Source: Patiria miniata (taxonomy: Eukaryota; Echinodermata; Asteroidea; Valvatida; Asterinidae). From it: a stretch of DNA of 64,000 nt. Within the stretch, counting starts at the first letter, position 1. Each line of letters starts with the position of its first letter. The stretch lies in the NCBI RefSeq assembly GCF_015706575.1, contig NW_024037069.1, forward strand, positions 32,819,315-32,883,314, written 5' to 3'. The notes below the pieces were generated by a model that did not search any database, had not been told where the DNA came from, and was given only the letters and a program-made list of their open reading frames with translations. This document shows, piece by piece, positions 40,701 to 42,459 of the stretch. A program made the translations under genes and the position numbers.

Positions 40701-41735
40701 CTGAATAGAGATCGGTGCACGTGGCCCCCTGACGATAAATGCATGGTACAGGAAACAGCCGTCGCATTTGCAACTCGCGCCCTCGCGCGCTCGACAAGCA
40801 ATTTGCATACACGCGACGTCACAGCTTGAGGTCATCTCTTGTCCCATTCAAAATGGCTGCCATCACCAGACGTTTCACGAGTGCATATGGACTCCAGAAA
40901 GATTGAAGAATATCTCGGAAAATGGAACATCATTAGACCTAAGCACATGCTAAGCATCCCAGAAGTGATAGGAGACATCATAGAATACAACCATAAGAAA
41001 GTAAGAAACTGAAAATGTAAGAAACTGCCCTGAATTTTATGAAAAACTTCGTCCTCAGTAGCGCGCGGTACCACGGTGTGTGGCCAAAGGTTCAGCGCAG
41101 CATACCGACGGCCACACTAGTGGGGCTATGTCCCACCCGAGTGATTTTTTCCAACTTTCACTCGGGAGGTAACACACTGAGTATACAGTGTTTAAAAACG
41201 TCGGTGAAGGGCAATACCTAATTTGAATAATATCACCCCAGTGCAAAAATTCCATCTTATAATTTTTAGCTTGTTTATATAATGAGCAGATGAGTTAGCC
41301 TACCACCAGTCATGTCTGTGCTGTTTTCTCTGTGAAATGTGAAGAAACAGTTTTTGGATCCTAACAATATGGATGTGCGGATAGAACGGAGTGGCCCTGT
41401 ATTCTTTTGTTGTTTGGGGGTATGCTGAGTACGAGTTTACCCATTTCCATCGTAAAACTACGCGATCCTATTTCCACGCACTCGCCTTGCGATGCACAGC
41501 GCGTTACCCGCGCGCAGATTAAGGAGGATCGACTTTATCGAGGATCAGTTTTGCAAGTCATGCTCGTCATAAAATAAATAGAACCTAACGTTAGCCAATT
41601 GGAAATGGTAATTTGTCTCACTGAAAGGTTAGTTTCATGGCTTAAATGTAAACAGGAAATTTTTATCTCTTCATAGCATGTCCAAAATAAAGAGTTTTTG
41701 TATTGTAACTTACCGAGTTCATCTTGAGCTGCCAT
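4608..41735 (-). CDS. ECPAS: ECPAS / Ecm29, proteasome adaptor and scaffold (whole gene, 47 coding exons)
   Basis: Ecm29 is a very large HEAT-repeat solenoid that binds the 26S proteasome, bridges core and regulatory particles, and tethers proteasomes to vesicles and motors (family knowledge). The exons join into one frame of 5,742 nt, 1,913 residues, slightly longer than the roughly 1,845 of human ECPAS. Hallmarks run collinear with the vertebrate protein: MAAQDEL start, [14 protein letters not shown] (55-68), LKMGYPRLP (97-105), [10 protein letters not shown] (284-293), VDWNN (299-303), STRVRLK (336-342), AACIWLLS (1009-1016), [10 protein letters not shown] (1114-1123), [11 protein letters not shown] (1137-1147), VRQAMTSIW (1187-1195), LAGRTW (1630-1635), SLGKAWPR (1752-1759). 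Clade-specific parts are an Ala/Ser/Gly/Pro-rich insert (about 182-225), a Lys/Glu-rich stretch (862-880) and an acidic run (1721-1733). Every junction is GT-AG and all phases match. No stop or frameshift was found. The gene is head to head with a mucolipin gene. No convincing AATAAA lies close downstream; TTTATT (minus-strand AATAAA) occurs only near 2,816 and 2,334, so the 3' end is undefined. Confidence 0.97.
5111..5182 (-). CDS. ECPAS: ECPAS coding exon 46
   Basis: Residues 1831-1854, [19 protein letters not shown] to KLK, plus one base. Matches [21 protein letters not shown] in spacing. Donor GTAAGT. Confidence 0.91.
5390..5581. mobile_element. MITE, GTACATATTGG/GTACTTACATATTGG termini
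   Basis: About 190 bp ending in near-inverted GTACATATTGGGGTTATGGG and CCGTAAGTACCAATATGTAA. GGGGTACC motifs recur inside. ECPAS intron 45. Confidence 0.55.
5875..5969 (-). CDS. ECPAS: ECPAS coding exon 45
   Basis: Residues 1799-1830, [19 protein letters not shown] to LCRCL, plus one base. It matches the variable [20 protein letters not shown] segment only loosely; phases and splice sites carry the call. Confidence 0.88.
5970..6818. other. ECPAS intron 44, no gene
   Basis: Contains an A-rich run (about 6,228-6,250) and otherwise unassigned sequence. Short open frames on both strands here lack homology and splice context. Confidence 0.5.
6819..6924 (-). CDS. ECPAS: ECPAS coding exon 44
   Basis: Residues 1764-1798, [19 protein letters not shown] to LGLFLD, plus two bases. 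A HEAT helix pair. Donor GTAAGA. Confidence 0.94.
7196..7325 (-). CDS. ECPAS: ECPAS coding exon 43 (acidic linker)
   Basis: Residues 1721-1763. The Asp/Glu/Ser-rich [13 protein letters not shown] is followed by [15 protein letters not shown], plus one base. Donor GTCAGA is a weak match, but the reading frame requires it. Confidence 0.92.
7326..8051. other. ECPAS intron 42, nothing recognised
   Basis: A sentence of repeat-like sequence near 7,798-7,850 (GGATATCAGCTGACCCAAGG) resembles 9,800-9,835 in intron 39, so a low-copy repeat is likely. No gene or RNA seen. Confidence 0.4.
8052..8253 (-). CDS. ECPAS: ECPAS coding exon 42
   Basis: Residues 1653-1720, [19 protein letters not shown] to [21 protein letters not shown] matches VLKECSKENVKYKI. 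Confidence 0.96.
8380..8480. mobile_element. Hairpin MITE family C (TTTGCGGAAACACCATG), short copy
   Basis: 101-bp near-palindrome: TAATGAAAGGTTTGCGGAAA at the left is mirrored by the right end. Related to 27,319-27,601. Confidence 0.8.
8517..8610. mobile_element. MITE family B fragment
   Basis: CTTGAAAATGACAGCACGCC followed by AGGTGCCATGATTTCACAGG and GATGCTTGAGACT matches one internal part of family B, inside ECPAS intron 41. Confidence 0.6.
8762..8805 (-). CDS. ECPAS: ECPAS coding exon 41 (44 nt)
   Basis: Residues 1639-1652, [14 protein letters not shown], plus two bases. A micro-exon supported by phases and by EELLKAIACVVTAC in vertebrates. Confidence 0.93.
9283..9494 (-). CDS. ECPAS: ECPAS coding exon 40
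   Basis: Residues 1568-1638, [20 protein letters not shown] to AGRTWDGK. Matches LYLQELITITQKALQSQSW and LLQGLAGRTW. Confidence 0.96.
9998..10060 (-). CDS. ECPAS: ECPAS coding exon 39 (63 nt)
   Basis: Residues 1547-1567, [19 protein letters not shown] to TP, plus one base. Matches the NLWTEVWQENVPG block. Confidence 0.93.
10343..10918. mobile_element. Foldback cluster in ECPAS intron 38
   Basis: 10,343-10,474 is a near-perfect hairpin with ACAAATAATG ends and TGGTGAGAATATTTTCAT in both arms. Next, TATATAACATCCAAGTAGAT (about 10,479) is mirrored by the ACTTGGGTGTTATATAA ending near 10,918, so a larger inverted repeat encloses about 350 bp. Either nested or composite. Confidence 0.7.
11163..11294 (-). 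CDS. ECPAS: ECPAS coding exon 38
   Basis: Residues 1503-1546, [18 protein letters not shown] to VKKEK, plus one base. LPLAFLGMH of vertebrates aligns with MPLAFLAMH. The acceptor and first 14 nt of the exon are duplicated 55 bp upstream. Confidence 0.94.
11281..11389. repeat. 55-bp tandem duplication across the exon 38 acceptor
   Basis: 11,281-11,335 and 11,336-11,389 are nearly identical and start ATGCAGCGCCTCATCTGTCA. The second copy reproduces the acceptor and 14 nt of exon 38 in intron 37. Using it would add 55 nt, shift the frame and hit a TAA at once. Confidence 0.9.
11741..11807 (-). CDS. ECPAS: ECPAS coding exon 37
   Basis: Residues 1481-1502, [18 protein letters not shown] to EKD, plus one base. 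Matches [20 protein letters not shown]. The acceptor directly abuts a CCAATCAAAR minisatellite. Confidence 0.94.
11818..12033. repeat. Minisatellite, 10-bp unit CCAATCAAAR
   Basis: About 20 units of a (C/A)CAATCAAAA/G-type decamer in ECPAS intron 36, directly against the exon 37 acceptor. Each unit carries a CCAAT word. The plus-strand open frame ([10 protein letters not shown]) is a by-product. Confidence 0.93.
12344..12435 (-). CDS. ECPAS: ECPAS coding exon 36
   Basis: Residues 1450-1480, [20 protein letters not shown] to GHLIA. Matches GKLMSALLSGLTDRN and AMGHLV. Phase 0. Confidence 0.95.
12725..12791 (-). CDS. ECPAS: ECPAS coding exon 35
   Basis: Residues 1428-1449, [20 protein letters not shown] then YA, plus one base. 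Short, but both splice sites, the phases and QCPxDLxPY support it. Confidence 0.92.
12918..13205 (+). mobile_element. tRNA-derived SINE
   Basis: A tRNA-like head with B-box GGTTCGAATCC near 12,970, then TGTGCAAGCCACTCCATCCC, CCTCTCTCCACCCAGGAGTA and AAATGGGTACC, the body shared with 26,845, 26,983 and 49,283. ECPAS intron 34. Confidence 0.8.
13247..13349 (-). mobile_element. tRNA-like SINE family S1, fragment
   Basis: GGACTCGAACCCACGACCTG and GCAGGTGTCTTAACGTGACT and GCCGGTTTGAATCTGATATA match the tRNA-like and 5' parts of the S1 copies at 24,955 and 39,797. Confidence 0.75.
13395..13680. mobile_element. Repeat family E (GGGCTCCGTGCACAAGTACC), copy 1
   Basis: GGCTCCGTGCACAAGTACCC near 13,417 and AAAGCGCCCTCTACTGT near 13,643 match the ends of 37,375-37,632. 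The element abuts the ECPAS exon 34 donor. Confidence 0.5.
13680..13769 (-). CDS. ECPAS: ECPAS coding exon 34
   Basis: Residues 1398-1427, [19 protein letters not shown] to GMGTK. Matches CLQYLDVSVLGELVPRLCE. Phase 0. Confidence 0.95.
13797..14108. mobile_element. MITE with GGCCAAGTTCG termini
   Basis: TGGCCAAGTTCGCGCAAGGA at the left mirrors TCCTTGCCCGAACTTGGCCC at the right, about 310 bp. TAGTCGAC words recur subterminally. A fragment of the right half (AGAGACGTTCGCATGTCACT) is at 54,550-54,680. Confidence 0.75.
14444..14503 (-). CDS. ECPAS: ECPAS coding exon 33 (60 nt)
   Basis: Residues 1378-1397, [19 protein letters not shown] and M. The SSPMMExINM motif is conserved. Confidence 0.95.
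14641..15417. mobile_element. hAT-like non-autonomous element with 8-bp target-site duplication
   Basis: Ends AGTGGTGGGA...TCCCACCACT (10-bp perfect inverted ends), flanked by ATACAACT at 14,633-14,640 and ATACAACC at 15,418-15,425, an 8-bp duplication with one change. Size, ends and duplication length fit the hAT superfamily. No transposase frame. ECPAS intron 32. Confidence 0.78.
15589..15751 (-). CDS. ECPAS: ECPAS coding exon 32
   Basis: Residues 1323-1377, [19 protein letters not shown] to DSQEK. The donor reads GTCGGT, slightly unusual. A TTAA-ended transposon begins only about 30 bp upstream of the acceptor. Confidence 0.95.
15780..16300. mobile_element. TTAA-ended MITE family B copy
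   Basis: Starts TTAAAGGGAAAATACAAC and ends GATGTACATTCC, lacking the final CTTTAA. Internal stem CAGTGGTCGGCTGACCACCG and the GGTTCCCT...AGGGAACC pair are present. Intron 31 of ECPAS, about 30 bp from the exon 32 acceptor. Confidence 0.82.
16399..16520 (-). CDS. ECPAS: ECPAS coding exon 31
   Basis: Residues 1283-1322, [17 protein letters not shown] to EEVRAI, plus two bases. Matches VKMCDPAKG and LLPCLLDKG of vertebrates. Confidence 0.95.
17139..17186 (-). CDS. ECPAS: ECPAS coding exon 30 (48 nt)
   Basis: Residues 1267-1282, [17 protein letters not shown] small phase-0 exon matching [16 protein letters not shown]. Confidence 0.95.
17358..17463 (-). CDS. ECPAS: ECPAS coding exon 29
   Basis: Residues 1231-1266, [19 protein letters not shown] to LDDIK. 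Matches SCLALNDLLRGR of vertebrates. Donor GTGAGT. Confidence 0.96.
17827..17898 (-). mobile_element. tRNA-like 72-mer (SINE family S2)
   Basis: Minus strand folds as a cloverleaf: acceptor GGCTGGA/TCCAGTC, D-arm GCTC/GAGC, anticodon arm CCGGA-ACGGCAA-TCTGG. The anticodon-loop position 33 is C rather than U, and the T-arm has mismatches, so I call it a tRNA-derived repeat, not a working tRNA. Relatives at 21,759 and 22,334. Confidence 0.65.
17954..18033 (-). CDS. ECPAS: ECPAS coding exon 28
   Basis: Residues 1205-1230, [19 protein letters not shown] to RNRES, plus two bases. VDxYLKEI matches vertebrates. Confidence 0.95.
18172..18342 (-). CDS. ECPAS: ECPAS coding exon 27
   Basis: Residues 1148-1204, [17 protein letters not shown] to VKDNKNV. 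I chose the donor GTATGA over a GTGGTA three bases earlier because it keeps the frame and restores one residue seen in vertebrates. Confidence 0.93.
18475..18592 (-). CDS. ECPAS: ECPAS coding exon 26
   Basis: Residues 1108-1147, [17 protein letters not shown] to AMWNSRK, near-identical to vertebrates. Its 5' edge belongs to a 101-bp tandem repeat that has produced three more acceptor-plus-partial-exon copies upstream in intron 25. Confidence 0.96.
18539..18920. repeat. 101-bp tandem repeat made from the exon 26 acceptor edge
   Basis: GTTCATGTCA-type landmarks at 18,541, 18,642, 18,743 and 18,843. The first copy is the real 5' part of exon 26 plus flanking intron; three more lie upstream in intron 25. 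Copies 3 and 4 keep an AG at the exon edge. Copied coding parts run into TGA stops and have no donor. Confidence 0.92.
19041..19109 (-). CDS. ECPAS: ECPAS coding exon 25
   Basis: Residues 1085-1107, [19 protein letters not shown] to NPG, plus two bases. Phases match exons 24 and 26. Confidence 0.93.
19110..19536. other. ECPAS intron 24, nothing recognised
   Basis: No repeat family or gene seen in this interval beyond ordinary A/T-rich intron sequence. Confidence 0.4.
19537..19651 (-). CDS. ECPAS: ECPAS coding exon 24
   Basis: Residues 1047-1084, [17 protein letters not shown] to DALMTGK, plus two bases. SKGLSLVYE is a family motif. Confidence 0.96.
19946..20276. mobile_element. Possible MITE with TTAGGCCAAAAA ends
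   Basis: TATTAGGCCAAAAAAAATCG at left and TTTTTTTTTTGGCCTTATTG at right are inverted. The interior has CACCAAGG repeats at about 20,050-20,140. ECPAS intron 23. Confidence 0.45.
20458..20775. mobile_element. Repeat family F, copy 1
   Basis: Built of AAATCCTC/GAGGATTT words, with GGATTTTGCAGGATTGAGGC followed by AGTGGTCACCCCTCC. Shares order and many 15-20-mers with 56,915-57,320. ECPAS intron 23. Confidence 0.72.
20902..21016 (-). CDS. ECPAS: ECPAS coding exon 23
   Basis: Residues 1009-1046, [17 protein letters not shown] to MLSERE, plus one base. AACIWLLS is identical to vertebrates. Confidence 0.96.
21127..21351 (-). CDS. ECPAS: ECPAS coding exon 22
   Basis: Residues 934-1008, [20 protein letters not shown] to [16 protein letters not shown] and RDVW are conserved, with a variable Ala/Gln/Glu loop between. 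Phase 0. Confidence 0.95.
21472..21652. mobile_element. Hairpin MITE family D (TTGTAACAAATCTCTTTTGTG), copy 1
   Basis: Left CTTGTAACAAATCTCTTTTG is mirrored by ACAAAAGAGATTTGTCACAT at the right. The interior contains GGACAGTATGCCCTGCTCGT. Matches 50,540-50,705. Confidence 0.72.
21759..21830 (+). mobile_element. tRNA-like 72-mer (SINE family S2)
   Basis: GTCTGGATAGCTCAGTTGGT head with A-box-like TGGTAGAACGC and a decayed B-box GGTTCTAACCC. Same length as its relatives but opposite strand. ECPAS intron 21. Confidence 0.6.
22110..22211 (-). CDS. ECPAS: ECPAS coding exon 21
   Basis: Residues 900-933, [20 protein letters not shown] to IKSAS. Matches KERAIQTLGYFPVGDGDFP of vertebrates. Phase 0. 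Confidence 0.96.
22334..22405 (-). mobile_element. tRNA-like 72-mer (SINE family S2)
   Basis: Best cloverleaf of the three: GGCTGGA/TCCAGTC, GCTC-AGTTGGTA-GAGC and CCGGA-ACGGTTA-TCCGG. The loop base preceding the putative anticodon is C, which argues against function. ECPAS intron 20. Confidence 0.65.
22806..23056 (-). CDS. ECPAS: ECPAS coding exon 20
   Basis: Residues 816-899, [20 protein letters not shown] to [24 protein letters not shown] is conserved. A charged, probably disordered [14 protein letters not shown] insert follows. Donor GTAGGT. Confidence 0.95.
23119..23300 (+). mobile_element. tRNA-derived SINE
   Basis: GTCAGGTTGGCGTAACGGTA, B-box GGTTCGAATCC at about 23,174, then a body with GGGTTTTCTCCAGAATATTC and GGGGTTTTCCTCCCACCTC. 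ECPAS intron 19. Confidence 0.75.
23473..23588. mobile_element. Hairpin MITE family C-like copy
   Basis: AATGGGAGGTTTGCGGTAAC and the mirrored GTGTTACCGTAAGCCTTTCA enclose a short spacer. ECPAS intron 19. Confidence 0.7.
23837..24017 (-). CDS. ECPAS: ECPAS coding exon 19
   Basis: Residues 756-815, [19 protein letters not shown] to AEAVKVL, plus one base. The [15 protein letters not shown] block is diagnostic. Confidence 0.95.
24702..24833 (-). CDS. ECPAS: ECPAS coding exon 18
   Basis: Residues 712-755, [19 protein letters not shown] to KIVKDQ. Donor GTGGGT, phase 0. Confidence 0.94.
24955..25210 (-). mobile_element. tRNA-like SINE family S1
   Basis: On the minus strand it reads an A-box (TGGTCGAGTGG) and B-box (GGTTCGAGTCC) separated by an anticodon-like stem, then CACTCGGGAGGTAACACACT and GTCGGTGAAGGGCAAAACC. 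A T-arm GTGGG-TTCGAGT-CCCAC is intact. Intron 17 of ECPAS. Confidence 0.85.
25217..25408. mobile_element. Possible MITE with AGCCATTTT ends
   Basis: AGCCATTTTCTGAGGTGGCA at left is loosely mirrored by GTGTGGCAGTACCCAAAATA then TGGCT at right. ECPAS intron 17. Confidence 0.45.
25878..26168 (-). CDS. ECPAS: ECPAS coding exon 17 (largest exon)
   Basis: Residues 615-711, [15 protein letters not shown] to FVDRLAWVK, 291 nt. [15 protein letters not shown] aligns with IYIGLLQQLLAGVG of vertebrates. Phase 0. A TCACGTGA at 25,963-25,970 is coding and probably incidental. Confidence 0.97.
26580..26660 (-). CDS. ECPAS: ECPAS coding exon 16
   Basis: Residues 588-614, [20 protein letters not shown] to EIFNQ. 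Matches the family block KYMTGTTVLPFNP. Phase 0. Confidence 0.95.
26845..27175 (+). mobile_element. Two tandem SINE bodies (5'-truncated)
   Basis: GTTCTTGGGCAAGACACTTT recurs at about 26,852 and 26,993, each followed by CTCTCCACCCAGGAGT-like, GGTACCTGTGAAGG-like and GCCTGATAAACATGGCT blocks. They are about 141 bp apart. ECPAS intron 15. Confidence 0.78.
27319..27601. mobile_element. Hairpin MITE family C, long copy
   Basis: 283 bp with arms of about 90 bp: TAAATAATGAAAAGTTTGCG to GGTATAAACTCGAC, and the reverse from 27,511. The loop carries CTGAAGACGGTCAGAGCATA, a word also present (as variants) in other hairpin elements of the window. Confidence 0.85.
27711..27876 (-). CDS. ECPAS: ECPAS coding exon 15
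   Basis: Residues 532-587, [18 protein letters not shown] to [12 protein letters not shown]. The central part is variable; SFPEMVxYI is conserved. Phase 0. Confidence 0.95.
27921..28394. mobile_element. MITE with about 66-bp inverted termini (TATAGGTTTTCCCGGCC)
   Basis: 474 bp. The left TATAGGTTTTCCCGGCCAAT and ATGTTCATTCACTTCTGAAA run is mirrored exactly at 28,330-28,394. ECPAS intron 14. Confidence 0.85.
28420..28706 (-). mobile_element. tRNA-derived SINE
   Basis: Minus strand: GGGTGGCTAGTGCGCAAAGC head, B-box GGTTCGATTCC, then a body with GGTTTTTCTTTAGGTCCTCC and TCCCTCCGGAAAAATC. Adjacent to the MITE at 27,921 in ECPAS intron 14. Confidence 0.82.
28801..28904 (-). CDS. ECPAS: ECPAS coding exon 14
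   Basis: Residues 498-531, [20 protein letters not shown] to LLLATGD, plus two bases. Matches the family block VFPSDHIPSRYLLLLAAGD. Confidence 0.96.
29029..29151 (-). CDS. ECPAS: ECPAS coding exon 13
   Basis: Residues 457-497, [20 protein letters not shown] to MSNIEK. A typical HEAT helix pair, phase 0. The preceding 1.26-kb intron holds a TTAA-ended transposon. Confidence 0.96.
29306..29838. mobile_element. TTAA-ended MITE family B, full-length copy
   Basis: 533 bp from TTAAAGGGAATATACAAC to GATGTACATCCCCTTTAA, with TTAA at both ends as for piggyBac-type insertion. A perfect stem, CGGTGGTCGGCCGACCACCG, lies near 29,473. No transposase coding. ECPAS intron 12. Confidence 0.88.
30409..30475 (-). 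CDS. ECPAS: ECPAS coding exon 12
   Basis: Residues 434-456, [18 protein letters not shown] to ALST. Donor GTGAGT, phase 0. Confidence 0.94.
30791..30840 (-). CDS. ECPAS: ECPAS coding exon 11 (50 nt)
   Basis: Residues 418-433, [16 protein letters not shown], plus two bases. A small exon supported by phase and by the conserved [11 protein letters not shown]. Confidence 0.93.
30914..31153. mobile_element. Hairpin MITE family C-like copy
   Basis: GGGTTTGCGGTAAAACCA and TGGTGTTACCGCAAACCC termini. Interior has two GATCAGTATGCTCTGAT blocks. ECPAS intron 10. Confidence 0.72.
31252..31416 (-). CDS. ECPAS: ECPAS coding exon 10
   Basis: Residues 363-417, [16 protein letters not shown] to ITETKD, phase 0. 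The YDGLFG-NTN-KL motif of the vertebrate protein aligns here. Confidence 0.96.
31614..32432. repeat. Minisatellite, about 10-11 bp unit (TGTGATTGACT)
   Basis: About 800 bp of degenerate TTGTGATTGACTTGTGATTG-like units filling most of ECPAS intron 9 and ending only about 30 bp from the exon 9 donor. The strand is G/T-rich. Confidence 0.92.
32461..32577 (-). CDS. ECPAS: ECPAS coding exon 9
   Basis: Residues 324-362, [19 protein letters not shown] to RFPACIQ, phase 0. Upstream in the transcript, intron 9 is dominated by a minisatellite. Confidence 0.95.
32980..33100 (-). CDS. ECPAS: ECPAS coding exon 8
   Basis: Residues 283-323, [20 protein letters not shown] to VVIKGQ. The VATAADxELK and DWNNxAI blocks are family signatures. 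Donor GTATGG. Confidence 0.97.
33250..33683 (+). mobile_element. Full-length SINE with (ATT)n tail
   Basis: A-box TGGTCCAATGG, B-box GGTTCGAATCC, body with CTTGAGCAAAGCACTTTACC and GTAATGCACGTTAATGAACC, and a (TTA)8 3' tail at 33,659-33,682. ECPAS intron 7. Confidence 0.85.
33873..33997. repeat. 16-bp minisatellite TATTGTATTTGTAATG, about 8 units
   Basis: Nearly perfect tandem units in ECPAS intron 7. Explains the long minus-strand open frame here. Confidence 0.95.
34129..34226 (-). CDS. ECPAS: ECPAS coding exon 7
   Basis: Residues 251-282, [15 protein letters not shown] to IVACSDTRY, plus two bases. It aligns with the conserved IASSDTRHSVATAAD junction of the family. Confidence 0.96.
34395..34660 (+). 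mobile_element. tRNA-like SINE family S1
   Basis: AAGCTCGGTGGTCGCGTGGT and GCAGGAGGTCGTAGGTTCGA then GTCCCACCCGAGTGAT. The anticodon stem retains GTCTGC/GCAGG pairing. The 3' tail ends AGTGAAGGGCAAAACCCAAT. ECPAS intron 6. Confidence 0.85.
34828..35032 (-). CDS. ECPAS: ECPAS coding exon 6 (low-complexity insert)
   Basis: Residues 182-250. The first 45 or so are Ala/Ser/Gly/Pro-rich, a disordered linker that is also low-complexity but different in sequence in vertebrates. Then [16 protein letters not shown] re-enters the conserved core. Ends in phase 0. Confidence 0.94.
35101..35451. mobile_element. MITE with TTAACTCTTTCGCTACGG termini
   Basis: 351 bp with perfect 18-bp inverted ends. Inside are three AGCCGCTGNCAGCGGC palindromes (35,121, 35,165, 35,271) and AAGATGGCGGC at 35,350-35,360, a perfect YY1-type site. 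ECPAS intron 5. Confidence 0.9.
35560..36753. repeat. CCCAAACCTC minisatellite with 119-bp higher-order repeat
   Basis: A C/A-rich, G-poor strand of about 10-bp words. From 36,167 a 119-bp higher-order unit (landmark CAGCCCAAACCTTGCCT at 36,167, 36,284, 36,403, 36,522 and 36,640) repeats five times. It runs up to the exon 5 donor. ECPAS RNA carries the complementary G-rich strand. Confidence 0.95.
36754..36909 (-). CDS. ECPAS: ECPAS coding exon 5
   Basis: Residues 130-181, [14 protein letters not shown] to LLLPYTF, plus two bases. The donor GTGGGT leads directly into a G-rich (on the sense strand) minisatellite of about 1.2 kb. Confidence 0.95.
37106..37185. repeat. 80-bp hairpin
   Basis: GATAAACAAGACGCACAAAA at left is mirrored by TGTGCGTCTTGTTTATC at right, loop near 37,143. 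Probably a tiny MITE. ECPAS intron 4. Confidence 0.85.
37375..37632. mobile_element. Repeat family E, copy 2
   Basis: Left GCTCCGTTCACAAGTACCCC and right GGCGCACGGAGCCCATAGCA form imperfect inverted ends. GGGCGCCCTCT is inside the right end. ECPAS intron 4. Confidence 0.5.
37635..37736. repeat. G-rich tract near exon 4 donor
   Basis: Runs of 4-14 G separated by short spacers on the plus strand, so C-runs in ECPAS RNA, starting about 20 bp past the donor. Confidence 0.9.
37756..37874 (-). CDS. ECPAS: ECPAS coding exon 4
   Basis: Residues 91-129, [15 protein letters not shown] to LQQD, plus two bases. A G/C-rich mononucleotide region begins about 20 bp past the donor. Confidence 0.97.
38247..38363 (-). 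CDS. ECPAS: ECPAS coding exon 3
   Basis: Residues 52-90, [17 protein letters not shown] through NVTFVT. This is one of the most conserved stretches of the family. Phase 0 at both ends, donor GTAAGT. Confidence 0.97.
38364..39022. other. ECPAS intron 2, nothing recognised
   Basis: No gene. AACATGTGGAGAATTTTATC and AAAATGTGGAGAATGAAATC, both followed by ACCAC, lie about 360 bp apart, a possible degraded repeat. Confidence 0.35.
39023..39153 (-). CDS. ECPAS: ECPAS coding exon 2
   Basis: Residues 8-51, beginning [11 protein letters not shown] and ending NQEGVRKK. The acceptor follows a 2.5-kb intron, the longest of the gene, filled by SINEs and a foldback element. Ends in phase 0. Confidence 0.96.
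39797..40046 (-). mobile_element. tRNA-like SINE family S1, tandem dimer unit 1
   Basis: Full S1 unit in minus orientation, directly followed by a second nearly identical unit with about 245 bp period. ECPAS intron 1. Confidence 0.88.
40047..40292 (-). mobile_element. tRNA-like SINE family S1, tandem dimer unit 2
   Basis: Same sequence as the unit to its left with few changes (AAAAAATCACTCGGGTGGGA in both). It ends at AAATTAGGTAT, just before the target-site duplication of the long foldback element. Confidence 0.88.
40309..41128. mobile_element. 820-bp foldback element with 10-bp target-site duplication
   Basis: Arms 40,309-40,690 and 40,748-41,128 are inverted copies of about 381 bp with only a few mismatches, leaving a 57-bp loop. 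The ends are TAGCCCCACTAG...CTAGTGGGGCTA. TGTCCCACCC flanks both sides (40,299-40,308 and 41,129-41,138). Long arms plus a 9-10 bp duplication suggest a Mutator-like non-autonomous element. No transposase. ECPAS intron 1. Confidence 0.88.
41139..41270 (+). mobile_element. tRNA-like SINE family S1, 3' half, inverted to its neighbours
   Basis: Begins GAGTGATTTTTTCCAACTTT immediately after the 10-bp duplication of the foldback element and ends TGCAAAAATTCCATCTTATA. Before the insertion it stood head to head with the 40,047 unit. Confidence 0.82.
41714..41735 (-). CDS. ECPAS: ECPAS coding exon 1
   Basis: Residues 1-7 (MAAQDEL) plus one base of codon 8. The ATG sits in CCACGATGG, a fair start context. 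Donor GTAAGT. The vertebrate protein begins with the same residues, which fixes the start. A TCACGTGA E-box lies 20 bp upstream of the ATG. Confidence 0.95.
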
Positions 41736-41754
41736 CGTGGAGAGAAATCGTCAT

Positions 41755-41762
41755 TCACGTGA
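41755..41762. promoter_or_regulatory. CLEAR-type E-box TCACGTGA, ECPAS-proximal
   Basis: Perfect palindromic TCACGTGA 20 bp upstream of the ECPAS start codon. This is the core recognised by TFEB/TFE3/MITF and worm HLH-30. Function is inferred. Confidence 0.55.
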
Positions 41763-42137
41763 AAACTGTACCTGATGATAGAATCCATGCAATACAATAT
41801 TTTGACTGGCTTACGTACGATACGTCTTACATTCAGGCTTCCTAGTTGACTGGTTCCCGCTATACTCTATGACTAGAGCACATGCCATCTTTGGCTTGTA
41901 TGAAAACTAAACTGGCTTTCTGTCATTCGTGTTGTGCTAAAATTTGATTTCTCGCAGACGCAGACAAATAAAAACCGTTTATCTTTCCAAATGCAAGGCA
42001 TCTACCTCGAAATTTTCCGTAATCTTTATTTCAAAATTAGATCTTGTGATAATATCTTCTATCTTAGAAATTTGGTTTTGTGTCATATTGTTTGTGCATG
42101 AAAGGACGGTTAACAAGTCTAATTATCACCGGATGAG

Positions 42138-42145
42138 TCACATGA
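42138..42145. promoter_or_regulatory. M-box TCACATGA overlapping TGAGTCA
   Basis: TCACATGA is the MITF-family M-box. The TGAGTCA at 42,134-42,140 that overlaps it is an AP-1/CNC-bZIP-type site, the class through which NRF1/NRF2 drive proteasome genes. Short motifs, so only suggestive. Confidence 0.4.
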
Positions 42146-42451
42146 TCACACGATGTATATGGTACCGTATACCGGTAGTCGGTACGGTACATGTACAAGT
42201 ACAATCGAGTTCTAGGCCAAGAAAATAATACAATGTAGTGCATTGCTATTGCTAAAAACTGGTGTAGTAGTAGTACTGCAGTCCACGTACCGCGGCCTAC
42301 CACCGGTCTACACGCAGTCAGGATAGGAAATAATATGCATTGACCTTTACTTGACAAAGAACTTGAAGTGAAAGAAGTGAAAGCGCCACACTCGGCCCAG
42401 GACTCTGCCTTCCTGTGTGGGTATGTTCTTTAATCGCATTCGTGATTTCCT

Positions 42452-42459
42452 TCACGTGA
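42452..42459. promoter_or_regulatory. CLEAR-type E-box TCACGTGA, mid-interval
   Basis: Second perfect TCACGTGA of the interval, 1,151 bp from the mucolipin ATG and 717 bp from the ECPAS ATG. Confidence 0.5.

Noticed and set aside
40425..41074. Open frames of 140 and 80 codons on both strands with shared peptide
   Set aside because: They are the two arms of the 820-bp palindrome read on opposite strands.
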